Origin: Draconibacterium sediminis
GTDB lineage: Bacteria; Bacteroidota; Bacteroidia; Bacteroidales; Prolixibacteraceae
Length of the DNA: 64,000 bases
Direction: 5' to 3'
Assembly (NCBI RefSeq): GCF_000949475.1
Contig: NZ_JRHC01000006.1
Coordinates: forward strand, 186,001-250,000
In this document: one piece after another, positions 27,437-35,477 of the stretch
Numbering within the stretch: the stretch's first letter is position 1
Layout: each line of letters begins with the position of its first letter
Translations under genes and position numbers: made by a program
Notes under the pieces: generated by a model
What the model was told of the DNA's origin: nothing
Seen by the model: only the letters and a program-made list of their open reading frames with translations
Database searches by the model: none

Positions 27437-28379
27437 AGCAGACATAAAAGTAATGGACTGTACAGTTCGCGATGGCGGGCTGATGAACAAATGGCAATTT
27501 AGCGACGATTTTGTACGTGGCGTATACAAAGGCTGTGTTGAAGCCGGTGTTGATTACATGGAAATTGGCTACAAAAGCAGCGAATCGGCTTTTTCGAGAG
27601 ATGAAGTTGGTCCATGGAAATTTTGCGACGACAAAGATCTGCGTCGTGTTGTTGGCGATAACGATACCAAGCTAAAACTTTCGGCAATGGCCGATATTGG
27701 CCGTATTGCTCCGGAAGATATTCCGCCGGCAAACGAAAGCCTGATTGATATGATGCGTGTTGCCTGCTACTGTCACCAGGTTGATAAAGCCATTTGGCTG
27801 GCCGAACATTGTATGGACAAAGGTTACGAAGTTACCATTAACCTGATGGCCGTTTCGAAAGTAAACGAATCGGATTTGGATGAAGCCCTGGCCACCCTTG
27901 CAAAATCGCGGGTACCCATTATTTATGTGGTAGACAGCTTTGGCAGTTTGTATTGCGAAAGCATTGAGAAGCTGGTAAAAAAATACGCTGCTGCCCTGCC
28001 CGGAAAAGAATTGGGAATTCATGCGCACAACAACATGCAACTGGCCATGTCGAACACCGTAACATCGTTGATTAACGGCGTTACCATGCTTGATGCCACT
28101 TTGCTGGGAATGGGACGCGGAGCCGGAAACTGCCCCATTGAAATTCTTATCGCATTTCTGAAAAACCCAAAATACCGGCTTCTTCCGTTGCTGGAAGCCA
28201 TTCAAACGCAGGTAAAACCTTGGCAGGAAAAAATCGACTGGGGTTACCACATCCCATATTTAATTACCGGAGCCTTAAACGAACATCCACGAAGCGCTAT
28301 GCAATGGATGGATTCGGAAAAGAAAGATGACTTTGTTGCTTTTATGAAAGAAATGCACGACTACGAGCTTTTAGAATAG
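27429..28379 (+). CDS. DRE-TIM metallolyase (HMGL-like aldolase domain)
   Basis: 316-aa TIM-barrel enzyme of the HMG-CoA lyase / 4-hydroxy-2-oxovalerate aldolase superfamily. 'DCTVRDGG' at residues 10-17 is the signature with metal-binding Asp10 and catalytic Arg14; 'GIHAHNNMQLAMSN' supplies the His-x-His metal ligands; 'GMGRGAGNCPIEIL' closes the barrel. Such enzymes make or break a C-C bond next to a ketoacid, usually with Mg2+ or Mn2+. No acetaldehyde dehydrogenase partner is adjacent, so the classical meta-cleavage role is unlikely. Coupled by overlap to a chorismate mutase, which suggests an aromatic or ketoacid substrate; this is inference. Confidence 0.85.
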   Translation: MYKADIKVMDCTVRDGGLMNKWQFSDDFVRGVYKGCVEAGVDYMEIGYKSSESAFSRDEVGPWKFCDDKDLRRVVGDNDTKLKLSAMADIGRIAPEDIPPANESLIDMMRVACYCHQVDKAIWLAEHCMDKGYEVTINLMAVSKVNESDLDEALATLAKSRVPIIYVVDSFGSLYCESIEKLVKKYAAALPGKELGIHAHNNMQLAMSNTVTSLINGVTMLDATLLGMGRGAGNCPIEILIAFLKNPKYRLLPLLEAIQTQVKPWQEKIDWGYHIPYLITGALNEHPRSAMQWMDSEKKDDFVAFMKEMHDYELLE

Positions 28380-28401
28380 AAATAGATTTGGATTAAAGCG
28401 A

Positions 28402-28451
28402 AAAAGGATGCATCCGTAACTGACAGCTACGAGGATCGCATCCTTTTTTTA
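28402..28451 (+). terminator. terminator of the chorismate mutase-aldolase operon
   Basis: AAAAAGGATGC pairs with GCATCCTTTTT; an inner arm ATCCGTA / TACGAGGAT lengthens the hairpin. Seven T residues follow. Confidence 0.88.
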
Positions 28452-28580
28452 TGCTCCAGGTCTCAATTATTGCAACATTCTGCATGTTTTTTTATTGCGG
28501 GGCGCCACCCTAAGAAAATTTCCTATCGTTTAAATTCTGATATTCTTTAAATGTCATTCATCATTCGATGAACATTTTTC

Positions 28581-28588
28581 TATTTTTG
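28581..28588 (+). promoter_or_regulatory. -7 box of the DPP-IV gene
   Basis: TATTTTTG fits TAnnTTTG and lies 22 bases before the ATG at 28611. No good -33 box was found. Confidence 0.5.
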
Positions 28589-28610
28589 TTCACCATACAA
28601 AAGAAATGAC

Positions 28611-30815
28611 ATGAAGAAACTGTTTATTTTATTGGTCACATTTTTAACCGTTTTTACGGTACAGGCGCAACAGCCACAAAAAATTACGTTAGAAGATATT
28701 TTAGTAAAAGGAACTTTTCGGGCACAGTCGGTTTACGGCTTGCGTTCGATGAACGACGGAATCCATTACACCACATTGGAGCAACAAACCCAGATTGTAA
28801 AGTACAGCTACCAAACCGGTGAAGAAGTTGAAGTTCTTTTTGATATTACCAAAGTTAAGGATGCCCCTATTTCTTCGTTTTCGGCCTACGAATTTAGTGA
28901 TGACGAAACAAAAATATTGCTGACAACCGAGCGTAAATCGATTTACCGACATTCGTATACAGCTGAGTTCTATGTATGGAATTCAGTGACCGAAGAACTA
29001 ACACAACTTTCAGACAAAGGAGCACAGCAACTGGCAACTTTTTCGCCCGATGGTAACTACGTGGCCTATGTGCGCGACAACAATATTTTCATTAAAAACT
29101 TACGTTTTGGCAGCACACATCAGGCCACTACTGATGGAAAATTTAACGAGATTATAAACGGTGCTCCCGACTGGGTTTACGAAGAGGAATTTGGTTTTAA
29201 TAAAGCATTTTGGTGGTCGCCCGACAGCAAATTTCTGGCTTACATTCGTTTTGACGAAACGGAAGTGCCTGAATTTTCAATGCCCATGTACGCCGGAGCC
29301 TCTCCAACGATAAGCGACAATAAAGTATATCCGGGAGAATACACTTTTAAATACCCAAAAGCCGGTGAAGCCAACTCGAAGGTAGAAGTTTATTCGTACG
29401 AAGTGAAAACAAAAATTGCTATTAAAGTTGATATTGGCGAAAAGACAGACATTTATGTTCCGCGTTTAAAATGGACTCCGGATGATAATGAACTGGTTGT
29501 AATGCGTTTAAATCGCCATCAAAACCAAATGGATATTTTATACGCTAATCCATATACCGGCGACTCACGCAATTTCCTGACAGAGAAAAACGACCGCTAC
29601 ATCGCTGAAAATTTTCTTGATGCATTCACTTATCTTGAGGATGGAAGTTTTGCAGTACAAAGCGAACGCGATGGCTGGTCGCACTTGTACCTGTACGACA
29701 AACAAGGTTTTGAAATTGCCCAGCTCACCGAAGGCGAATTTGACGTAACCGACTTTTATGGCTACGATGCCGACAAAGAACTTTATTATTATCAGGCCGC
29801 TGCCGAATCGCCTTTGCGCCGCGAGGTTTATTACGTTAGCCAGGATAAAGAGGAAAAAGGAAAACTGTCGACACTGGAAGGAACAAACAGTGCGGTATTC
29901 AGTACCAACTTCAAATACTACATCAATTATTACAGCAGTGCAAAAGTGCCAAATTACATTACTTTGCACGACAATAAAAAGGGCGAACAAATCCGCTTTC
30001 TGCAAGACAATACCGTATTAAAAAATACTGTTAAGAGTTTGCAAATTCCGCAAAAGGAGTTTTTCACGTTTACCACATCTGAGGGAATTGAACTGAATGG
30101 CTGGATGCTAAAACCCAACGATTTTGATGCTTCGAAAAGATACCCGGTTTTTATGACACAGTACAGCGGCCCGAATTCTCAAAGCGTTAGAGACTCGTGG
30201 GGAGGTATTAGCTGGAATGAATACCTGGCACAGGAAGGTTTTCTGGTGGTTTGCGTTGATGGACGCGGTACTGGTGCCCGTGGCGAAGATTTCAGGAAAG
30301 TGACTTATATGCAATTGGGAAAATACGAATCGGACGACCAGGTGGAAGCAGCAAAATACCTCACCACCCTGCCTTATGTTGATGCTGAAAACATTTCTAT
30401 TTTCGGGTGGAGTTACGGTGGTTTTATGACTCTGTTAACGCTTGAAAAAGGTGGCGATCTGTTTAAAGCCGGTATTGCGGTTGCTCCGGTAACCAGCTGG
30501 CGATTTTACGACACGGTTTACACCGAACGTTTTATGCGCACGCCTGAAGAAAACCCGGAAGGTTACGACGATAATTCGCCGCTTTCTCATGCAGGAGATA
30601 TAAAAGGGAATTTATTGATTGTTCACGGAACGGCCGACGATAACGTGCATGCACAAAATACTTATGAAATGACCGAAAAAATGGTACAGGCGGGCGTGCA
30701 GTTCGAAATGGCGATGTACACCAACCGCAACCACGGAATACGGGGCGGAAATACAAGTATGCATTTATACACCAAAATGGTGAATTTCCTGAAGGCTAAT
30801 TTGATGGAGAAATAA
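28611..30815 (+). CDS. Dipeptidyl peptidase IV (S9B), secreted
   Basis: 734-aa serine exopeptidase that removes X-Pro dipeptides from peptides. Signal peptide MKKLFILLVTFLTVFTVQAQ; then an eight-bladed beta-propeller (about residues 50-480) with 'DWVYEEEF', the double-Glu motif that binds the substrate N-terminus; then the alpha/beta-hydrolase domain with the triad Ser601 ('GWSYGG'), Asp676 ('HGTADDNVH') and His708 ('NRNHGI'). All key residues are intact. A single-gene unit with its own -7 box and a bidirectional terminator. Confidence 0.95.
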   Translation: MKKLFILLVTFLTVFTVQAQQPQKITLEDILVKGTFRAQSVYGLRSMNDGIHYTTLEQQTQIVKYSYQTGEEVEVLFDITKVKDAPISSFSAYEFSDDETKILLTTERKSIYRHSYTAEFYVWNSVTEELTQLSDKGAQQLATFSPDGNYVAYVRDNNIFIKNLRFGSTHQATTDGKFNEIINGAPDWVYEEEFGFNKAFWWSPDSKFLAYIRFDETEVPEFSMPMYAGASPTISDNKVYPGEYTFKYPKAGEANSKVEVYSYEVKTKIAIKVDIGEKTDIYVPRLKWTPDDNELVVMRLNRHQNQMDILYANPYTGDSRNFLTEKNDRYIAENFLDAFTYLEDGSFAVQSERDGWSHLYLYDKQGFEIAQLTEGEFDVTDFYGYDADKELYYYQAAAESPLRREVYYVSQDKEEKGKLSTLEGTNSAVFSTNFKYYINYYSSAKVPNYITLHDNKKGEQIRFLQDNTVLKNTVKSLQIPQKEFFTFTTSEGIELNGWMLKPNDFDASKRYPVFMTQYSGPNSQSVRDSWGGISWNEYLAQEGFLVVCVDGRGTGARGEDFRKVTYMQLGKYESDDQVEAAKYLTTLPYVDAENISIFGWSYGGFMTLLTLEKGGDLFKAGIAVAPVTSWRFYDTVYTERFMRTPEENPEGYDDNSPLSHAGDIKGNLLIVHGTADDNVHAQNTYEMTEKMVQAGVQFEMAMYTNRNHGIRGGNTSMHLYTKMVNFLKANLMEK

Positions 30816-30836
30816 AAAGAGAATGCTATAAAAAAG

Positions 30837-30870
30837 AAATGGCTGCTAATTGATTAGCAGCCATTTTTTT
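30837..30870. terminator. bidirectional terminator between DPP-IV and TPR genes
   Basis: 14-bp self-complementary arms AAATGGCTGCTAAT / ATTAGCAGCCATTT (30837-30850 and 30853-30866), then T-rich. The minus-strand stop codon begins at its edge. Confidence 0.9.
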
Positions 30871-31745
30871 TACTTCATATAGTTTTTATAGTATTCAGTC
30901 TTGTCTTCGTCTCCAAACCGGGCGTATATATTGGCCAGGTAACCCGCGTATTCTTTTCCGGGATTCAGCTTCCACAGTTTGTTTAAATAAGGTAAAGCTT
31001 TCTTAAAATCGGCAGTTACCAAATCCAGTTCTTTTAAAAGCGTGTTATAGTTTTTGCGGGTTTTGTTCGCGTTGTATTTCGCCATTTCGCGTTCGTAGCG
31101 TTTTTGCCCGGCCCAGTAGTATTTTTTGGCGTTCCATTCCAAAGCATCCAGATGGTCGGGATTTTTATCCAGCAATACTTCAGCCAAACTATCGCAAACA
31201 GCTTCGTTTTCCAGTGCTTTATTCACCTCAAAGTAATTATCAAGGTTCTCCTCTTTATTTTTCGAAGTACCATCCAATGTTTCCCACACTGCCAAAGCTT
31301 TGTCGTTTGCATCAATTTCGGTATAAATAGCCAGTAAACGTGTATTAACTTCGCTATTATCGCTCCCGAAATTTTCGGTGATGTACTCCAGTGCCGATAA
31401 TTCTTTCGATAAATTATCCTGTTGTTTGTATATAGCGGCCAGTGTTTGGTACATTCCTACATCAGCATAATTTTTATAACGCGCCTGATCGAACCAACTT
31501 ATCGCCTGTGCAGAGTTGCCGGCTTTAAATGCCGTTTTTGCCGCCTGAGCGAAATCTGCCCCAGCTACCTCCTCAATTTCTGTTGTTTCGAAATAACTCG
31601 TCCAGGCAGTCAGTGCCTGCGAATAATTTCCTGTTGCTTCAAAATTTGTTGCTTCAGTTTTTGGGGTGATCAATACTTTTGGTGCTCCGCACGATGCCAG
31701 AAAAAGCGCCATCACGGCTACCCATAATAATTTCTTTTTAGCCAT
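30870..31745 (-). CDS. TPR-containing lipoprotein
   Basis: 291-aa lipoprotein from ATG 31745 (MAKKKLLWVAVMALFLASCG, Cys19). The rest is helical with about six degenerate tetratricopeptide repeats ('SQALTAWTSYFETTE', 'QAISWFDQARYKNYADVGMY', 'KALAVWETLDGTSKN' and a last repeat near 'ALPYLNKLWKLNPGKEY'). TPR proteins scaffold protein complexes; here in the periplasm or at the inner face of the outer membrane. No enzyme motif. A TAGTTTTG -7-like box at 31773-31766 precedes it. The open frame extends further upstream, but only this start gives a lipoprotein signal. Confidence 0.85.
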   Translation of the reverse strand: MAKKKLLWVAVMALFLASCGAPKVLITPKTEATNFEATGNYSQALTAWTSYFETTEIEEVAGADFAQAAKTAFKAGNSAQAISWFDQARYKNYADVGMYQTLAAIYKQQDNLSKELSALEYITENFGSDNSEVNTRLLAIYTEIDANDKALAVWETLDGTSKNKEENLDNYFEVNKALENEAVCDSLAEVLLDKNPDHLDALEWNAKKYYWAGQKRYEREMAKYNANKTRKNYNTLLKELDLVTADFKKALPYLNKLWKLNPGKEYAGYLANIYARFGDEDKTEYYKNYMK

Positions 31746-31868
31746 AGTCTTATAATTTCGAAGGCCAAAACTAAATAAATTATCGGGAAACACCTTTTAT
31801 GAGCAGGCCTGGCTAAGAATCGTTAACCAGATTTAATTAAAAGCTGTCTGACTGACAGGAAAATCTGC

Positions 31869-32939
31869 TTAATCATCTTCCTTTGCCTCAATATTTTTGT
31901 TGATGTTTTGAAGGATTTCATCCTGCAGCACCGGATTGGTCAGCAGGTAATCGTGCCCCAGTCCCGACATATCGTGAATGGTGATGATATCCTTTATATC
32001 CATTACATTTATGTAATCGGGTAATTTTTCAGGCGATTTCGGCCCCTTATTCCCCATCCTGTTTTTTAAATGTGCCACACTCGACAATTTTAACAGAATA
32101 TCTTTTGAGTTGACATAAACATCAACGGTATCAGCCAATTGATTCAGTTCGTAAAATGCATTTCCTTCTTCAAAAGCATCACGCGGCGCCACACTTCCCA
32201 CAAACGAAATGCGCGTATAAGTTTTAACAAACGGAATATCCTGCTTTTTCCTGTTCAGTACATATTGTCTGAAAAGTTCGTTACCAATCGACGAGAAAAG
32301 AATCGAGATCGTTAAATCTTTCGGATGAGTTTTAAAGTATTCATCATCACTAATAAACTCATCCAGCATGTGTTGAAAAATGGCAAAATCGCTGGCTCCG
32401 TTTTTCGATTTTCTTACAGCGCGGTAATAGCGGTAAGCTTTATCCTCAGTACCCCACGCAAAAACCGTAATTGATGCTTTATGAAACAATGAATCGCCAT
32501 AATTAGCCTTTAGCCGACGCATATAACTATGAACCTGTTTATTGAACGACTTTCCGTATCCTCCAACAATAAAATAAAAGTTTTTGATGCCCCGCTCCAG
32601 ACGTTGATATTCATAAAGCTGATAGAAGAAATTATGATCAACTTTTCCCTGCGGATACTTATCAGACATATTAATCACCCTGAAATTTACACCAATGGAA
32701 TCGGTATCGAAATTATAATGGCAGAAATAAAGTGTGTTGGTTTTGTCGGTAAAACTATTCTTAAAATTGAAACTACCATCTTTGTTATATGCAATAGGCC
32801 GGTTGGTAAAAAACGGTACTTTTTGAGGTTGCCAGTCAGGGTGTTCATTAAAGTAGGTAATTTCAAGCTGTGCTTTTGCCGAATGGTGCAAAAAAACGAT
32901 AGCAATAAGAAATAAAAAGTGTTTAAAATTGATGTGCAT
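31869..32939 (-). CDS. Secreted DUF900-like alpha/beta hydrolase
   Basis: 356-aa protein with a signal peptide (MHINFKHFLFLIAIVFLHHSAKAQ). The order 'FYFIVGGYGKSF' (~123-132), 'ASITVFAWGT' (~155-163) and 'ISILFSSIGNELF' (~211-223) mirrors the HGY, FxWPS and HSMGN blocks of DUF900 alpha/beta hydrolases, with Ser217 at the nucleophile position. The usual HG oxyanion motif reads GG and the A-H before the nucleophile reads F-S, so catalysis may be altered or lost. 'DMSGLGHDYLL' near the end could supply a His. It is followed by another alpha/beta hydrolase gene (70-base gap). Substrate unknown. Confidence 0.6.
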   Translation of the reverse strand: MHINFKHFLFLIAIVFLHHSAKAQLEITYFNEHPDWQPQKVPFFTNRPIAYNKDGSFNFKNSFTDKTNTLYFCHYNFDTDSIGVNFRVINMSDKYPQGKVDHNFFYQLYEYQRLERGIKNFYFIVGGYGKSFNKQVHSYMRRLKANYGDSLFHKASITVFAWGTEDKAYRYYRAVRKSKNGASDFAIFQHMLDEFISDDEYFKTHPKDLTISILFSSIGNELFRQYVLNRKKQDIPFVKTYTRISFVGSVAPRDAFEEGNAFYELNQLADTVDVYVNSKDILLKLSSVAHLKNRMGNKGPKSPEKLPDYINVMDIKDIITIHDMSGLGHDYLLTNPVLQDEILQNINKNIEAKEDD

Positions 32940-33008
32940 AATCGAAGATTTCTATTTGTATTGGTAAGTTAAGAAAAACCAAAGAATAATCCGAGTAGCA
33001 TACACAAT

Positions 33009-33740
33009 TTACTCATTCATAATACCATATATAAGTTCGCTGATGAGTTTGCCACGTGTAAGCACCATCATGTGCGAACCATCTTCCACCAGATAATCGT
33101 ACTGAACAAAGCGCGGAGGTAGCGTTTTATCAATATCGCCGTGAATATGCACGATTTTATTGCTGTAGCTTTCGCGTTTCCATGTAAGGATCATCGTTGT
33201 GGTTCGCTTCAAAAACAGGGGATCCTTATTTCGCAACATACTTTTAAAAGTTGCTTTGTCTTTGTTCCTGTCGGGTTCAACAAGAGGTTGCAGAATACGG
33301 GCACCTGTTTTAATTGCGATTCCCGGAACCACCCAATATACTGGCACTATCTTTTGAAAACGATAGCGTCCCGGAAATTCCTTCCTGCTTTTTGCACTCG
33401 AAATAACGATTACTTTTTCGGGATGCAGAAAATCGGCCATTTCTGTTGCCAGCATACCTCCCAGCGACACTCCTATTATTGAAAAAGTTTGGGTGGTATC
33501 AATTTGTTTGGCCAGTTCTCTTGCAAACCGCTCCATATCCCAATCTTTTTCAGGCGTGAAATATTCGATATTTTTTACTTGAAATGCCGTGTCGATATCT
33601 AAATTTTTGAACAGACGAGCATCTGCTCCCTGACCGGGGATTAGATAAACGGTATGTTTTTGTGCCAGGACTGCAGAGCATACAACTGCAAGTAAAAAAT
33701 ATAAAATCACACTCCTTTTTATGTGCCCGTTTAACGTCAT
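33009..33740 (-). CDS. Secreted alpha/beta hydrolase
   Basis: 243-aa protein with an N-terminal hydrophobic signal (about residues 9-26, ending 'VLAQKHT'). 'YLIPGQGADARLF' is the oxyanion loop, 'GVSLGG' at about 90-95 holds nucleophile Ser92, and 'HGDIDKTLPPRF' plus 'EDGSHMMVL' supply the likely Asp and His. Small size and lack of a specific motif prevent naming a substrate; esterase or lipase-like. It follows the nucleoside-hydrolase-like lipoprotein gene by 13 bases on the same strand, so an operon of exported hydrolases (34587 down to 31869) is likely. Confidence 0.82.
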   Translation of the reverse strand: MTLNGHIKRSVILYFLLAVVCSAVLAQKHTVYLIPGQGADARLFKNLDIDTAFQVKNIEYFTPEKDWDMERFARELAKQIDTTQTFSIIGVSLGGMLATEMADFLHPEKVIVISSAKSRKEFPGRYRFQKIVPVYWVVPGIAIKTGARILQPLVEPDRNKDKATFKSMLRNKDPLFLKRTTTMILTWKRESYSNKIVHIHGDIDKTLPPRFVQYDYLVEDGSHMMVLTRGKLISELIYGIMNE

Positions 33741-33753
33741 TCGAATTTAAATT

Positions 33754-34587
33754 CTACCGTCCAAAAGTATTGAAAAACTCATCGGTATCTTTTATTTCCT
33801 GCAATCCCAAAATCCAGCAAACTTCCGACAAGTCGGAAAAATCAAGCCCACCAGCTGCAACTGCTTCATTGTTGTATCGCCCGTCTTTACCGTTGTACCT
33901 CAAACCAATTTCAACAGCCAGTTGCCACAACTTTAAAAGCTCGGCATCTTTTACTTTAATTTTCCAATCGCTGTAGCCCGGAGTTCTAAAACCCGGAGTT
34001 CCGTTACCTACTGCATTTCCATCAGGAATTTTATGGTAATTACTGTTCGCTTTCGCATAAGCCAGGCTTTCTGGTGATGTAACCTCTTCATTCCAATTAC
34101 TGTGTTGCACAATATGAATTCGTTCGGTAGTATTAATTTCAGGCGTATGTTTTTGAATGGCTTTTATAAGCACTGCCGAAAAATCAGATTGTCCGGCCTC
34201 TGCAATCCAAACATTTCCTCCTTCTTGCAGACATTGAAGTAATACCTCTTTCATTTGCTCAATCGCTTTTGTCCGGTTGGCATGTGCATCGGCCCACTTA
34301 TCTTTAAATGCCTGCTGAAAAAGCTCGTTTGGAGGCAGATACAACCCCTTCTGAATCCCATATGTTCCGGCAACTGCAAAGTAGTTGACTTTTTTAAACT
34401 CAGGGCTGGAAAGCAAGGTTTTAAAAGCAGCAGCCGAGTGAATATCGTCTACATCGGTTTTGCAGTCGAACTGCATTACCAGCAAGTCTTTTTCGGCATT
34501 AAACCGTTTTTCTTTTTTCGTTTCATTAGCGCATGAAAAACAATAAGTTGAAAGGAGTAGCAAAATAAAAATACAAGACTGTTTCAT
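33754..34587 (-). CDS. Nucleoside-hydrolase-like lipoprotein
   Basis: 277-aa lipoprotein from ATG 34587 (MKQSCIFILLLLSTYCFSC, Cys19). 'LLVMQFDCKTDVDDIHSAAAF' resembles the DxDxxxDD calcium-binding N-terminus of the IU nucleoside hydrolase family. 'GGNVWIAEAGQSDFSAVL' and 'HIVQHSNWNEE' match the order of later active-site segments of distant members. The first Asp of the metal motif is Cys-flanked and spacing differs, so nucleosidase activity is uncertain. First gene of a three-gene minus-strand group of exported hydrolase-like proteins. Confidence 0.5.
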   Translation of the reverse strand: MKQSCIFILLLLSTYCFSCANETKKEKRFNAEKDLLVMQFDCKTDVDDIHSAAAFKTLLSSPEFKKVNYFAVAGTYGIQKGLYLPPNELFQQAFKDKWADAHANRTKAIEQMKEVLLQCLQEGGNVWIAEAGQSDFSAVLIKAIQKHTPEINTTERIHIVQHSNWNEEVTSPESLAYAKANSNYHKIPDGNAVGNGTPGFRTPGYSDWKIKVKDAELLKLWQLAVEIGLRYNGKDGRYNNEAVAAGGLDFSDLSEVCWILGLQEIKDTDEFFNTFGR

Positions 34588-34728
34588 AATTTGGATTTCT
34601 CGTTGGTTATTTGGATTTTTGATAAAGCTACTCAATTAATAAAAATCAATAGTGCTTTTTGAACAAAAAAAGCAGCAGTCCATTATTGTTAAAACATATT
34701 ATGCTGTTTAAACACCTCAATAAACTGG

Positions 34729-35403
34729 ATGGAAGAAATAAACACGATATACCTTTTTGGAGTAAAAATTGACGAGCCGGTTGTAACCCTCACCGACTTG
34801 CTTGTTTCGGTATTGTGTTTCATATTCGCCTACAAAATCCACAATAACAACCGGTCTGAAAAAGTATTTACCTATTTCAAACTTTATTTTCTGATTATGG
34901 GAATAGCTACAGCTTTGGGTGGTCTGATCGGTCATGCTTTTTTGTATCATTTTAACTTCTACTGGAAGTTACCGGGCTGGATAACCAGTATGTTTTCAAT
35001 AATGTTTGTTGAACGGGCAGCAATTGAACACACCCGGATTCAATTATCAAAACAGATCGTTAAGATTCTGAGTATACTTAATATCGTTGAGTTTCTAACC
35101 TTTCTAACCTTAACCATTGTTACGCTCAACTTCTTTTATGTTGAATTTCATTCGGGCTACGGATTAATGTTTGTTGTGCTTTCGCTGGAAGGATTTTTAT
35201 ACGTAAAAACACGCAATAAAGCCAGTAAATTCATGCTTATCGGAGTTGCTTTTGCGGCTGTTGCGGCTTTATTTTTTATGAACAACATTTCCATACACCA
35301 GTGGTTTAATTACATTTCGGCAAGCCATGTTCTAATGGCTGTTGCTGCCTGGTTTTTCTATATCGGAGCCAGCAAAATCAACATGAAAACAAGCCCAAAA
35401 TAA
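34729..35403 (+). CDS. Seven-helix membrane protein of unknown function
   Basis: 224-aa integral membrane protein with about seven predicted helices: residues 18-36, 47-70, 82-93, 107-133, 137-153, 160-180 and 187-208. 'HNNNRSEKVFTYFKLYFLIMG' and 'GHAFLYHFNFYW' place His and aromatic residues near membrane ends. It resembles small Bacteroidota membrane proteins annotated as DUF6962, but I do not recognise it firmly. Divergent from the hydrolase group and followed by DUF5916 after 74 bases. Confidence 0.6.
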   Translation: MEEINTIYLFGVKIDEPVVTLTDLLVSVLCFIFAYKIHNNNRSEKVFTYFKLYFLIMGIATALGGLIGHAFLYHFNFYWKLPGWITSMFSIMFVERAAIEHTRIQLSKQIVKILSILNIVEFLTFLTLTIVTLNFFYVEFHSGYGLMFVVLSLEGFLYVKTRNKASKFMLIGVAFAAVAALFFMNNISIHQWFNYISASHVLMAVAAWFFYIGASKINMKTSPK

Positions 35404-35477
35404 CTTACACCTCTTAAAAAATCAATTTTAGTTGTAACACTTTTTAATTACTGCAGTCTTATTGAAAAATTGTTTCT

